From Actinomycetes bacterium (lineage in GTDB: Bacteria > Actinomycetota > Actinomycetes > Propionibacteriales > Propionibacteriaceae): a stretch of 64,000 nucleotides of DNA. The DNA is taken from contig JAEXAS010000021.1 of the NCBI GenBank assembly GCA_023458095.1, forward strand, positions 1 through 64,000, given 5' to 3'. Positions 16,161-24,689 of the stretch are shown here, in pieces (position 1 is the stretch's first letter; each line of letters starts with the position of its first letter). A program made the position numbers and the translations under genes. Under the pieces are notes generated by a model. That model made no database searches. It was not told the DNA's origin and saw only the letters and a program-made list of their open reading frames with translations.

Positions 16161-18632
16161 TCACTCCACCGGTTCGGACGGCAGTCCCACGGTGACCTCG
16201 TCGGGGGTGGCCGGACGTCCGTGCACCAGCGGAACGAAACCGGTCAGGCTGGGGAGATTCAGGCCTTGCCCGAACAGCGGCACCAGGACCGGATCAGGGC
16301 CGGACACCTCAATCTCCTGACCACGCACCGTGATGATGCCACCGGGGCCTTCCTCCAAGGTGAAGGTGATGCGATCCGGGGTGAGTTCGGCACGAATCCG
16401 GGAACCTCGCAGCGCGAAACCGAACCGCAGATAGCTCCACTCCTGGGGGAGTCGGGGATCGAAGCTGATGTCGCCGTTGTAGTCCCGCATCCCACCGAAG
16501 CCGTAGACCAGGGCATTCCACACCCCGCCGGCAGAAGCGATGTGCACTCCGTCGCCGGTGTTGTGGTGCAGATCGGCAAGGTCGACGAAGGCGCCTTCCA
16601 TGAAGGACTCCAGGGCGCGGGCCTGGTAGCCGACCTCGGCGGCGATGATCGACTGAACCACGGCTGACAAGGTGGAATCCCCGGTGGTGATCGGTTCGTA
16701 GTACTCGTAGTCAGCACGCTTCTGCTCGGAGGTGAACTCTTCGCCGGCCAGGAACAGGGCCAAGATCGCGTCGGCCTGCTTCAGCACCTGGAAGCGGTAG
16801 ATCACCAGCGGGTGGTAATGCAGCAGCAACGGCAGTTTCTCGCGGGGAGTGTTGGCCAGATCCCACACCTCGCGGTTGAGGAAGTCCTCGTCCTGCGGAT
16901 GCACCCCGAGCCAATCGTTGTAGGGGATCGTCATCGCGCTGGCGGCTTCCTGCCAGCCGGTCACCTCGGTTTCGGTGATCTCCAAGGCGGCGGCCACCTC
17001 GGCATACCGGCCGGGGTCGAGCTCAGCCAAGGTGAACACAGCCTGGGCGGCTCGGCGCAGATTCAGCCGGGCCATCAGATTGGTGTACAGGTTGTTGTTC
17101 ACCACGGCCGAGTACTCGTCGGGTCCGGTCACCGAGTGAATATGGAAGCTGCGTTCCGGGCCGCGGAAGAAGCCCATGTCGGCCCACAGCCGCGCAGTCT
17201 CGACCAGCACCGGCAGTGCTTCGGTGAGCAGGAAGTTCAGATCATCGGAGACATCGGCGTATTTGCACATCGCGAAGGCAATGTCGGCATCGATGTGGTA
17301 CTGCGCAGTGCCGGCGGCGAAATAGGCGCTGGCCTCGGCGCCGTTGATCGTGCGCCACGGGAACAGTGCCCCGCGCTGGGACAGCGCTCGTGCCCGGGCT
17401 CGGGCGGCGTCCAGCATGGCGATACGGAAGCGCAGGGTGCGGCGAGCCAGATAGGGGTAGGTGTGGGCCAGGAAGGGCACCAGGTACACCTCGGTGTCCC
17501 AGAAGTAGTGGCCCTCGTACCCGGCACCGCTGACCCCTTTGACACCGATGCCACGGCCTTCGGCGCGGGCGGTGGCCTGGGCCAGTTCGAAAAGGCACCA
17601 CCGCACGGCCTGCTGGACTCCGGGGCTGTTGGCCACAACCTCGACGTCGGCCTTGTCCCAGTACTCGGCCAGCCACTCCTGCTGTTCCTCGATCAGAACC
17701 TCGCGCCCGACCACTTGAGCGTCATCCAGCACCAGATGGGTCAGCCCGGCGAGGTTGGCGATGTCAGCGGTGGCCGGCCCGTCGGCATAGGCGGCCCACT
17801 TGGCCACGGTGATCGGCTTGCCCGCTTCGGCCTGCACCCGGTAGGTGCGTCGGCCCAAGTCGGCGTTCATGCGTGACTCCACCGCCACCGGGTTCTCGGT
17901 GAACAACTCGTGGTCGACGGTGACGGCCAGACCAAGCCCTGATTGCGCGGTGCGGTAGCCGAAGGTCATCCGTCCGTGTTCCTCGTACTGCAACTGGGAC
18001 AGCAGCACCCGATTCTCGAAGCCGGACGCCTTGCGCGGGTCGAACCCGACCACGGCAGCCTTGGCCTCGGGGATCTCGTCTTGGCGATTGCGCAGTTCGG
18101 AGACGATCACCACATCGGCCGCCTCATCCAGCAGAGTGACGCTGTAGGTCATCGCGGCGAGATTGCGCCGGGTGAAGGAGACCATCCGGGTCGACTGCAC
18201 CGCCACCCGTTTGCCGCTGCCGGTCACCCAGATCAGATCCCGGTGCACGATGCCGTCGCGAAAGTCCAAGCTGCGGTTGAAGATCTCCAGCTTGGCGCTG
18301 CCCAACTCCAAGGTCTCACCGTCAACGATGAGAATGATCGTCTTGGCGTCGGGCACATTGACGATGGTCTGGCCCACCCGGGCCAGACCGAAGGCCTCCT
18401 CGGCATGACGGATCTTCCACGTCTCGTGGAAGCCGTTGATGAAGGTGCCGTGGGCATAGGCCTCGGCATCCCCTTCCTCATGGTTGCCACGCAAACCTAG
18501 GTAGCCGTTACCGACTGCGAAGATCGTCTCCCGCTGTCCCAGGCCCTGGGTGTCGTAGCGGGTCTCGGCGATGCCCCATTCCCGAATCGGGAATCGGGAG
18601 CGATCGACCGGGTCGGAATGCGGGGCTCTCAT
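16161..18632 (-). CDS. Glycoside hydrolase family 65 (disaccharide phosphorylase)
   Basis: The 823-residue cytosolic enzyme belongs to GH65, which phosphorolyses maltose, trehalose or kojibiose to beta-glucose 1-phosphate and glucose. It has the N-terminal beta-sandwich (IFAVGNGYLGLRGN), the (alpha/alpha)6 catalytic domain with GHYFWDTEVYLVPF near residue 370 and VTGPDEYSAVVNNN near residue 500, and the C-terminal jelly roll. Its start overlaps the beta-phosphoglucomutase stop by 4 bases. That partner converts beta-glucose 1-phosphate, so a phosphorylase is far more likely than a hydrolase. The exact disaccharide cannot be read from sequence. Confidence 0.9.
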   Translation of the reverse strand: MRAPHSDPVDRSRFPIREWGIAETRYDTQGLGQRETIFAVGNGYLGLRGNHEEGDAEAYAHGTFINGFHETWKIRHAEEAFGLARVGQTIVNVPDAKTIILIVDGETLELGSAKLEIFNRSLDFRDGIVHRDLIWVTGSGKRVAVQSTRMVSFTRRNLAAMTYSVTLLDEAADVVIVSELRNRQDEIPEAKAAVVGFDPRKASGFENRVLLSQLQYEEHGRMTFGYRTAQSGLGLAVTVDHELFTENPVAVESRMNADLGRRTYRVQAEAGKPITVAKWAAYADGPATADIANLAGLTHLVLDDAQVVGREVLIEEQQEWLAEYWDKADVEVVANSPGVQQAVRWCLFELAQATARAEGRGIGVKGVSGAGYEGHYFWDTEVYLVPFLAHTYPYLARRTLRFRIAMLDAARARARALSQRGALFPWRTINGAEASAYFAAGTAQYHIDADIAFAMCKYADVSDDLNFLLTEALPVLVETARLWADMGFFRGPERSFHIHSVTGPDEYSAVVNNNLYTNLMARLNLRRAAQAVFTLAELDPGRYAEVAAALEITETEVTGWQEAASAMTIPYNDWLGVHPQDEDFLNREVWDLANTPREKLPLLLHYHPLVIYRFQVLKQADAILALFLAGEEFTSEQKRADYEYYEPITTGDSTLSAVVQSIIAAEVGYQARALESFMEGAFVDLADLHHNTGDGVHIASAGGVWNALVYGFGGMRDYNGDISFDPRLPQEWSYLRFGFALRGSRIRAELTPDRITFTLEEGPGGIITVRGQEIEVSGPDPVLVPLFGQGLNLPSLTGFVPLVHGRPATPDEVTVGLPSEPVE

Positions 18633-19360
18633 GGCAGCAGCTCCGCAAGGTCGGTAACCACCGTGTCGGCTCCTGAAGCCAACAGTTGGTCCGCACCGGC
18701 GCCGCGATCGACGCCGACCACCAGACCAAAACCACCAGCCCGTCCGGCGGCCACCCCGCTGACCGCATCTTCAAACACGATGGCTTGGCGCGGGGCGACG
18801 GCGAGCAACTCGGCGGCGCGCAGGAAGGTGTCGGGAGCCGGCTTCCCCGGCAGCCCCTCCTCGGAAGCGCGCTGGGCGTCCACGAGTACCGGGAAGAAGT
18901 CACGCAGTCCGGCGGCGCGCAGCACCGCGTCGGCATTGGCCGAGGAGGACACCACGGCCATGGCCATCCCGCTGCCGGCCAGGTGTTTCACGAATTGCAC
19001 CGAGCCAGGGTAGGCGGCGACGCCTTCGGCTTCCAGGACGGCGCGAAAGGCAAGGTTCTTGCGATTGCCCAAACCACAGACCGAGTTCGCCTCCGGCGAG
19101 TCGGACGGATCACCTTCGGGCAAGCTCAATCCGCGGGCAGCCAGGAAGTCCCGGACCCCGTCGAAGCGGGGCTTGCCGTCCACATAGGCGTAGTAATCGA
19201 GATCGGTGTAGGGCTGCTGGGAGGGGAAGTTCTGGGCGAGAAAATCATTGAACATCGTGGCCCAGGCGTGACGGTGGACCACCGCGGTGGGGGTGAGCAC
19301 CCCATCGAGGTCGAAGAGGGTGGCGGTGAAGCCGTCGAGTCCCTGCCTGAATTGAGCCAT
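18629..19360 (-). CDS. Beta-phosphoglucomutase, HAD superfamily
   Basis: This 243-residue enzyme interconverts beta-glucose 1-phosphate and glucose 6-phosphate. The nucleophile motif is DLDGVLT (Asp17, Asp19). A helical cap follows (about 30-110), then motif II in VVSSSANAD, the lysine in GKPAPD and motif III in VFEDAVSG. It is upstream of and overlaps the GH65 gene, which makes a two-step disaccharide catabolic unit. The start at 19360 gives the normal family length. Confidence 0.92.
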   Translation of the reverse strand: MAQFRQGLDGFTATLFDLDGVLTPTAVVHRHAWATMFNDFLAQNFPSQQPYTDLDYYAYVDGKPRFDGVRDFLAARGLSLPEGDPSDSPEANSVCGLGNRKNLAFRAVLEAEGVAAYPGSVQFVKHLAGSGMAMAVVSSSANADAVLRAAGLRDFFPVLVDAQRASEEGLPGKPAPDTFLRAAELLAVAPRQAIVFEDAVSGVAAGRAGGFGLVVGVDRGAGADQLLASGADTVVTDLAELLP

Positions 19361-19428
19361 TAATGAATGCTAGAGCCGTGATGGATCGAAGCCGGGAATT
19401 TCGGGCCTGCGCGCTAGGGTGAGTGCTG

Positions 19429-20862
19429 ATGAGCGACACAATCACCGACGACCTGCCCACGACCACTGTCAGCCTTACCGGCTGGGGTCGCACGGCCCCG
19501 ACTTCGGCACAATTGTTGGTCACTCCCGACGTGGAGGTGATCGTTCGCGCGGTGAAGCAGGTCGCCGACGCCAACTCTGATGCACCCAGCCATCTACGGC
19601 GCGGCGTGATTGCTCGCGGCCTGGGCCGCTCCTATGGTGACGTGGCCCAAAACGCCGGTGGGCTGGTCGTGGATATGACTGCCCTGAACCAGATCCACGT
19701 GATCGATCCGACCACGGCCACTGTCGAGGTGGATGCCGGCGTGACTCTCGATGCTCTGATGCGCGCTGCGCTTCCGTACGGCTTATGGGTTCCGGTGCTG
19801 CCAGGAACGCGTCAGGTGACCATCGGGGGAGCCATCGGCAACGACGTGCATGGCAAGAACCATCACAGTGCCGGTTCCTTCGGCGATCATGTGGCCAGCA
19901 TGGAGGTGCTCGTCGCTGACGGACGCATCCTGACCCTCACCCCCGGCGGATCGCCGGACGACCCTGATGCCAGCATCTTCTGGGCCACCGTGGGTGGTGT
20001 CGGCCTGACCGGCATCGTGCTGCGGGCCACGCTGAACATGACCCGCACCGAGTCGGCCTACTTCATCGCTGATGGCGTGGTCACCCACACTCTGGAAGAG
20101 ACCATCGCCGTCCATTCCGATGGCAGCGAAGCCGACTACGACTACTCCAGCGCGTGGTTCGACGCGATCTCGCCGTCGCCCAAACTTGGCCGGGCCGCGA
20201 TCTCTCGGGGCAGCCTGGCGACGTTGGATCAGTTACGGGAATACGCCCCGAAGCTGGTTTCGGACCCGCTGGCGTTCCGGGCCAAGCCGTTTTTCGATCT
20301 GCCCGACGTCTTTCCCAATGGTCTGGCCAACAAGCTCACCTTCAGCGCGCTGGGGAACCTGTGGTACGCCAAGAGCGGCAACTATCGCCACAAGGTGCAG
20401 ACCTTGACCGGCTTCTACCATCCGCTGGACATGTTCGGCGAATGGAACCGGGCCTACGGCTCCGATGGCTTCCTGCAGTACCAGTTCGTGGTGCCCCCGG
20501 ACGCGGTGGGCGAGTTCAGCCAGCTCATCGCTGATATTCAACGCTCGGGGCACTACTCGTTCCTGAATGTGTTCAAGCTGTTCGGCAAGGGCAACGAGGC
20601 CCCGTTGAGCTACCCCATGGCCGGATGGAATGTGGCGGTGGACTTCCCGATCAAAGACGGCCTGGAGAAGTTCCTGGCCGGTCTGGACGCCCGCATTCTG
20701 GAGTTCGGCGGACGGCTGTACACCGCCAAGGACTCCCGGGTGGACGCGGCCGTCTTCCATGCCATGTATCCCCACATCGACTCCTGGATCGCCACTCGGC
20801 GCCGGATCGATCCGCAGGGGGTTTTCGTATCCGACCTAGCCCGACGGCTAGAACTGAACTGA
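19429..20862 (+). CDS. dprE1: DprE1-like decaprenylphosphoryl-ribose oxidase
   Basis: This FAD enzyme oxidises decaprenylphosphoryl-ribose at C2, the first half of making decaprenylphosphoryl-arabinose. The 477-residue protein has the FAD-domain motifs RGLGRSYGDVAQNAGG and VPVLPGTRQVTIGGAIGNDVHGKNHH, and the C-terminal substrate domain ending SDLARRLELN. In the segment GWNVAVDFP, Ala403 stands where Mtb DprE1 has Cys387, the residue attacked by benzothiazinones. ATG 19429 was preferred over GTG 19423, and AGGG lies upstream. It forms an operon with dprE2. Confidence 0.88.
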   Translation: MSDTITDDLPTTTVSLTGWGRTAPTSAQLLVTPDVEVIVRAVKQVADANSDAPSHLRRGVIARGLGRSYGDVAQNAGGLVVDMTALNQIHVIDPTTATVEVDAGVTLDALMRAALPYGLWVPVLPGTRQVTIGGAIGNDVHGKNHHSAGSFGDHVASMEVLVADGRILTLTPGGSPDDPDASIFWATVGGVGLTGIVLRATLNMTRTESAYFIADGVVTHTLEETIAVHSDGSEADYDYSSAWFDAISPSPKLGRAAISRGSLATLDQLREYAPKLVSDPLAFRAKPFFDLPDVFPNGLANKLTFSALGNLWYAKSGNYRHKVQTLTGFYHPLDMFGEWNRAYGSDGFLQYQFVVPPDAVGEFSQLIADIQRSGHYSFLNVFKLFGKGNEAPLSYPMAGWNVAVDFPIKDGLEKFLAGLDARILEFGGRLYTAKDSRVDAAVFHAMYPHIDSWIATRRRIDPQGVFVSDLARRLELN

Positions 20863-20875
20863 GAAGGAGTCCCCG

Positions 20876-21637
20876 GTGATCGACGCAACCGGCAACCCGC
20901 AGACCGTACTGCTGTTGGGCGGCACCTCCGAGATCGGGGTGGCGATCATCACCGAGTATCTGGCCAACGGCCCGTTGCGGGTGATCCTCGGGGTGCAGCC
21001 CGGCGACGAACTGGTTGACGACACTGTGACGGTGCTGCGCGCCGCCGGTGCCAGCGAAGTCGTCACCTTGGAGTTCGACGCGACCGCCTTTGACACCCAT
21101 CCCGCGGTGATCGAGGACGCCTGGTCGGTCGCCGATGTGGATACCGCCATCGTCGCCTTCGGCATGCTGGGCGAGGCTGAGGAACTGTGGCAGAACCAGG
21201 CCAAGGCCGTGCTGGCGGCGAATGTGAACTACACCGGCGCGGTCAGCGTCGGGGTGTTGCTGGGCCAGCGGATGAAGGCCCAGGGGTATGGCCAGATCAT
21301 CGTGATGAGTTCGGTGGCCGGCGAGAAGGTGCGCCGATCGAACTTCGTGTACGGCTCCACCAAGGCCGGACTGGATGGTTTCTACCGGCTGCTGGGGGAG
21401 GCGTTGGAGCCGTTCGGTCCGAAGGTGCTGGTGGTGCGTCCCGGCCAGGTCCGTACCCGGATGTCGGCCCACGTCAAAGAGGCGCCCCTGACTGTGGACA
21501 AGGATCAACTGGCCAAGCAGGTGGTCGAGGCCACCCGTAAGGGCGAGAAGCTGATCTGGGTTCCGGCGCAGTTCAAGCTTGTCATGTGGGTTCTCAAGCA
21601 CATCCCCGGACCGATCTTCAGGTTGCTCCCGCTCTAA
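20876..21637 (+). CDS. dprE2: DprE2-like SDR ketoreductase
   Basis: This 253-residue short-chain dehydrogenase should reduce the 2-keto intermediate from DprE1 to decaprenylphosphoryl-arabinose. The NAD(P)-binding motif is LLLGGTSEIGVAI (about residues 12-24), the catalytic Ser is in VMSSVAG and the Tyr/Lys pair in YGSTKAG. A GTG start at 20876 follows GAAGGAG with ideal spacing, 13 bases after dprE1. The assignment rests on pairing with dprE1. As a stand-alone SDR it would be ambiguous. Confidence 0.85.
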   Translation: MIDATGNPQTVLLLGGTSEIGVAIITEYLANGPLRVILGVQPGDELVDDTVTVLRAAGASEVVTLEFDATAFDTHPAVIEDAWSVADVDTAIVAFGMLGEAEELWQNQAKAVLAANVNYTGAVSVGVLLGQRMKAQGYGQIIVMSSVAGEKVRRSNFVYGSTKAGLDGFYRLLGEALEPFGPKVLVVRPGQVRTRMSAHVKEAPLTVDKDQLAKQVVEATRKGEKLIWVPAQFKLVMWVLKHIPGPIFRLLPL

Positions 21638-21711
21638 ATTCGGGGCCAGCGTTACTGCCTGAGATCAGTGGCGTGACGGTTTGATTACGCGGAGTTACGA
21701 TGCCGCGAACA

Positions 21712-21788
21712 CCACGAAATCCGCTCCCAAAAACGATTCAAGACACGTAATCTCCTGTCGTCGCAGGGAACTGCAACGGATTTCGTGG
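21712..21788. promoter_or_regulatory. Spaced inverted repeat in the pot operon leader
   Basis: CCACGAAATCCG (21712-21723) and CGGATTTCGTGG (21777-21788) are perfect inverted copies separated by 53 bases. The second copy ends 17 bases before the potA start. They could be a pair of operator half-sites or the closing stem of a leader RNA that would hide the ribosome-binding region (GAGGGGC at 21794). The interior shows no riboswitch class I recognise. Confidence 0.5.
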
Positions 21789-21805
21789 ATTGTGAGGGGC
21801 GCAGG

Positions 21806-22942
21806 ATGCCGACATCGCCAAAGATCGGAGCGGGGCGTCCGCCGGAGTCAGTGGCCCGGGAGAACGGGCTGAAGATCGGCCAGGCGCGCAAGACCTTCGT
21901 TACCCCCGAGGGTGGCGAGGTGCATGCGCTGGATGGGGTCAACCTCCAGATCGCCGAGGGTGAGTTCTTCGTGATGCTCGGCCCGTCCGGCTGCGGAAAG
22001 ACCACCTTGCTGAGGGCCATCGCCGGTTTGGAGGTCCTGGACTCCGGCGAGATCTATCTGGGCCGCGAACGACTCGACGATGCGCCGGCGTACGCCCGGC
22101 CGGTCAATACGGTCTTCCAGTCTTACGCGCTGTTCCCACACCTCAGCGTGGCCCAGAACATCGCCTTCGGCTTGGAGATGGAGAAGCTGTCCAAGGCCGA
22201 CATCAAGAAGCGGGTCGAAGAGATGATGGCCTTGGTGCGGCTCGACGGCCTGGGTGATCGCAAGCCCACTCAGCTTTCTGGTGGCCAGCAGCAGCGCGTG
22301 GCCCTGGCTCGGGCGCTCGCCAAGCAGCCCAAGGTATTGCTGCTGGATGAGCCGCTGGCCGCCCTAGACCTCAAACTCCGTCGCGGTATGCAAGCCGAAC
22401 TGCGCCGCCTGCAACGCGCCACCGGGATCACCTTCGTGTTCGTCACCCACGACCAGGAAGAGGCCCTGTCCTTGGGTGACCGTATCGCGGTCTTCAGCGA
22501 GGGGCTGCCGGCTCAGGTGGGAACCGCCGAAGAACTCTACGAACGGCCCGTCAATCGATTCGTGGCCGACTTCATCGGTGAGTCCAACTTCGTCGTGACG
22601 GACTTGCTTTCGGACTCGGCGACCCAATCGGTCAGCATTGCCGGTGGTCCTACCGTCGCCTTGACTGCTCCGGCGCAGGCCGACGACCAGGGCAAGGTGA
22701 CCTTGGCGATCCGTCCCGAACGGCTGGTGCTGGACGGATCGGCTCCCGAACTGACGTCCGGAACGTTGGTGGAGGTCATCTACATGGGCACGGACCTGCG
22801 GGTGCAGATCGAATTGGCCGACCAGACTCGGCTGGCGGTGCGGGTTTCCCCGCCGTTCGAACAGTTGCAACTGGTGCCCGGAGCCACGGTGCGGGTGGGG
22901 ATCCATCCGGAGTTCCTGCGGCCGCTGGCGGTGGCCGAATGA
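21806..22942 (+). CDS. potA: Polyamine-type ABC transporter ATPase (PotA-like)
   Basis: The 378-residue ATPase of an import system has Walker A GPSGCGKTT, signature LSGGQQQRVALARAL, Walker B VLLLDEPLAALD and a C-terminal TOBE domain (about 290-375). The match NTVFQSYALFPHLSV is typical of PotA. ATG 21806 follows GAGGGGCGCAGG, and the ATG at 21785 lacks a ribosome-binding site. It heads a five-gene operon and overlaps potB by ATGA. Substrate class (polyamine or another small cation) is inferred from the four-gene set. Confidence 0.9.
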   Translation: MPTSPKIGAGRPPESVARENGLKIGQARKTFVTPEGGEVHALDGVNLQIAEGEFFVMLGPSGCGKTTLLRAIAGLEVLDSGEIYLGRERLDDAPAYARPVNTVFQSYALFPHLSVAQNIAFGLEMEKLSKADIKKRVEEMMALVRLDGLGDRKPTQLSGGQQQRVALARALAKQPKVLLLDEPLAALDLKLRRGMQAELRRLQRATGITFVFVTHDQEEALSLGDRIAVFSEGLPAQVGTAEELYERPVNRFVADFIGESNFVVTDLLSDSATQSVSIAGGPTVALTAPAQADDQGKVTLAIRPERLVLDGSAPELTSGTLVEVIYMGTDLRVQIELADQTRLAVRVSPPFEQLQLVPGATVRVGIHPEFLRPLAVAE

Positions 22943-23862
22943 GCAAGCCGGAACCCACCCCGGCGAGACATCGCCGCAAGCCAGGACACGTTCCCTGGTT
23001 CGCCAGCCTGCCAGCGCTCATCATCGGTGCGTTGTTCACCATCGGGCCGCTGTTGGTTGTGATCGCCATGTCGTTCATGACCCGGCCCGCCCAGGGCGGC
23101 GGCGTGGTCTATCAGTTCAGCACCGACGCCTACCGAACCTTCCTGTTCACCAAGAACTTCACTGGCCAGTTGACCTTCAACACCGCCTACGTGGAAGTGT
23201 TTTGGCGCTCCATCGGCCAGGCCGCGATCACCACCGTGATCTGCTTCGTGCTCGCCTTTCCGCTGGCGCTGTGGATCGCCACCCGATCGGAGAAGCTGCA
23301 GAACTTCCTGGTCCTGGTGGTGACCATTCCTTTCTGGACGAACCTGCTGGTGCGGACCTACGCCTGGATCCTGGTGCTGAACAAGGACGGCATCCTCAAT
23401 CAGGCCAGCATCGCGTTGGGCCTGGGGCCGAAAGAACTGCTGTACACCGACACCGCCTCCCAACTCGGCTTGATCTACACCTTCTTGCCGTTCATGGTGC
23501 TGCCGCTGTATGCCTCACTGTCCGGCTTTGATTTCCGGCTGGCTGAGGCGGCCTACGACCTGGGTGCTCGCAAGCTGACCGTGCTACGCAGAGTGATCCT
23601 GCCGATGGCCAAGCCGGGCATCATCTCCGGGCTGTTGTTGGTCTTCATGCCGGCGCTGGGTTCCTATGTGCAGCCGGTGCTGCTGGGCGGCGGCAAGGTG
23701 CTGCTGATGGGCAACCTGATCGCCTCTCAATTCGGTGATTCCCGCAACTGGCCGTTCGGTGCGGCGCTGTCGGTCATCAGTCTGCTGATGCTGGCGCTGG
23801 CCCTGCTGGCCGTCCAGCTGTGGGCCCGGCGCAGCGGGACGAAAGTGAGTCTGTCGCTATGA
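22939..23862 (+). CDS. potB: ABC permease, PotB-like
   Basis: The 307-residue inner-membrane permease has a Pro/Arg-rich N-terminus, a first transmembrane helix at about residues 20-45 and five more, with the EAA coupling loop RLAEAAYDLGARKLTVLRRVILP. It pairs with PotC to form the import channel. The start overlaps potA and the stop overlaps potC (ATGA in both cases). Confidence 0.91.
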   Translation: MSKPEPTPARHRRKPGHVPWFASLPALIIGALFTIGPLLVVIAMSFMTRPAQGGGVVYQFSTDAYRTFLFTKNFTGQLTFNTAYVEVFWRSIGQAAITTVICFVLAFPLALWIATRSEKLQNFLVLVVTIPFWTNLLVRTYAWILVLNKDGILNQASIALGLGPKELLYTDTASQLGLIYTFLPFMVLPLYASLSGFDFRLAEAAYDLGARKLTVLRRVILPMAKPGIISGLLLVFMPALGSYVQPVLLGGGKVLLMGNLIASQFGDSRNWPFGAALSVISLLMLALALLAVQLWARRSGTKVSLSL

Positions 23863-24689
23863 CTATTGCCCTCGATCCGGCCCGTCGCAGCCGCAGTGCC
23901 ATGAACCCCCGGTCCTTCCCCGGCGTCGCGTTCATCGCGGTGTTCTCCTTGGTGTTCTTGTACGTGCCGATGCTGATCACGGTGATCTACGCCTTCAACG
24001 CCGGTGATCAGGCGCTGGTCTGGGAAGGCTTCTCGCTGCAGTGGTTCGTCTACGTGATGACCAACCACGCCATCATCGACGCCACCGTGGTGTCGGTGAA
24101 GCTGGCCACGGCCGCCACCGTGATCGCCGTCGTCATTGCCATCGGCTTCGTGCTTTCGGTGCAGGAATTGCGTCGGCGTGGCTCGGCCCTGGCTACGGGG
24201 CTCCTCACCGCACCCCTGCTCGTGCCCGAGGTCGTGATGGCGGTGGCCACCTTGGCGTTCATTCGGTTCATCGGCCTGCAGCCCGGCTTCACTGCCTTGT
24301 TGCTGGCTCACGCCACCTTCTGCATCCCCTTCGCCATGATGCCGATCCGCTCCCGGCTCCAAGGCCTTGGCACGGAGGTCTTTGAGGCCGGAGCCGATCT
24401 GGGGGCTACTGCGCTGCCGATGCTGCGTCGTATCACGTTGCCTCTGCTGGTCCCAGGCATCATCTCCGGGGCCCTGCTCAGCTTCGTCATCTCGATGGAT
24501 GACTACATCATTTCGGCCTTCCTTTCCTCGGCCGGATCCACACCACTGCCGGTCTACCTGTTCGGCCTGATCCGCCGCGGGGCCAACCCGGCGATCAATG
24601 TGGTGGCCCTTCTGCTGCTCGCCCTCGCTATCGCGGTGACCACCGTGACCTATCTCGCACCAACAAGAAAGAAAAGGACTGCCCGATGA
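23859..24689 (+). CDS. potC: ABC permease, PotC-like
   Basis: The 276-residue permease has six predicted helices (first at about residues 22-44) and the EAA loop VFEAGADLGATALPMLRRITLPLLVPG. ISMDDYIISAFLSSAGS matches the PotC C-terminal region. ATG 23859 overlaps the potB stop, and a start at 23820 would lie inside potB without a ribosome-binding site. It overlaps the binding-protein gene by ATGA at 24686. Confidence 0.91.
   Translation: MTIALDPARRSRSAMNPRSFPGVAFIAVFSLVFLYVPMLITVIYAFNAGDQALVWEGFSLQWFVYVMTNHAIIDATVVSVKLATAATVIAVVIAIGFVLSVQELRRRGSALATGLLTAPLLVPEVVMAVATLAFIRFIGLQPGFTALLLAHATFCIPFAMMPIRSRLQGLGTEVFEAGADLGATALPMLRRITLPLLVPGIISGALLSFVISMDDYIISAFLSSAGSTPLPVYLFGLIRRGANPAINVVALLLLALAIAVTTVTYLAPTRKKRTAR

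Noticed and set aside
21680..21700. GlnR box in the pot leader
   Set aside because: GTAAC-n6-TAATC on the minus strand has a poor second element, well outside the consensus.
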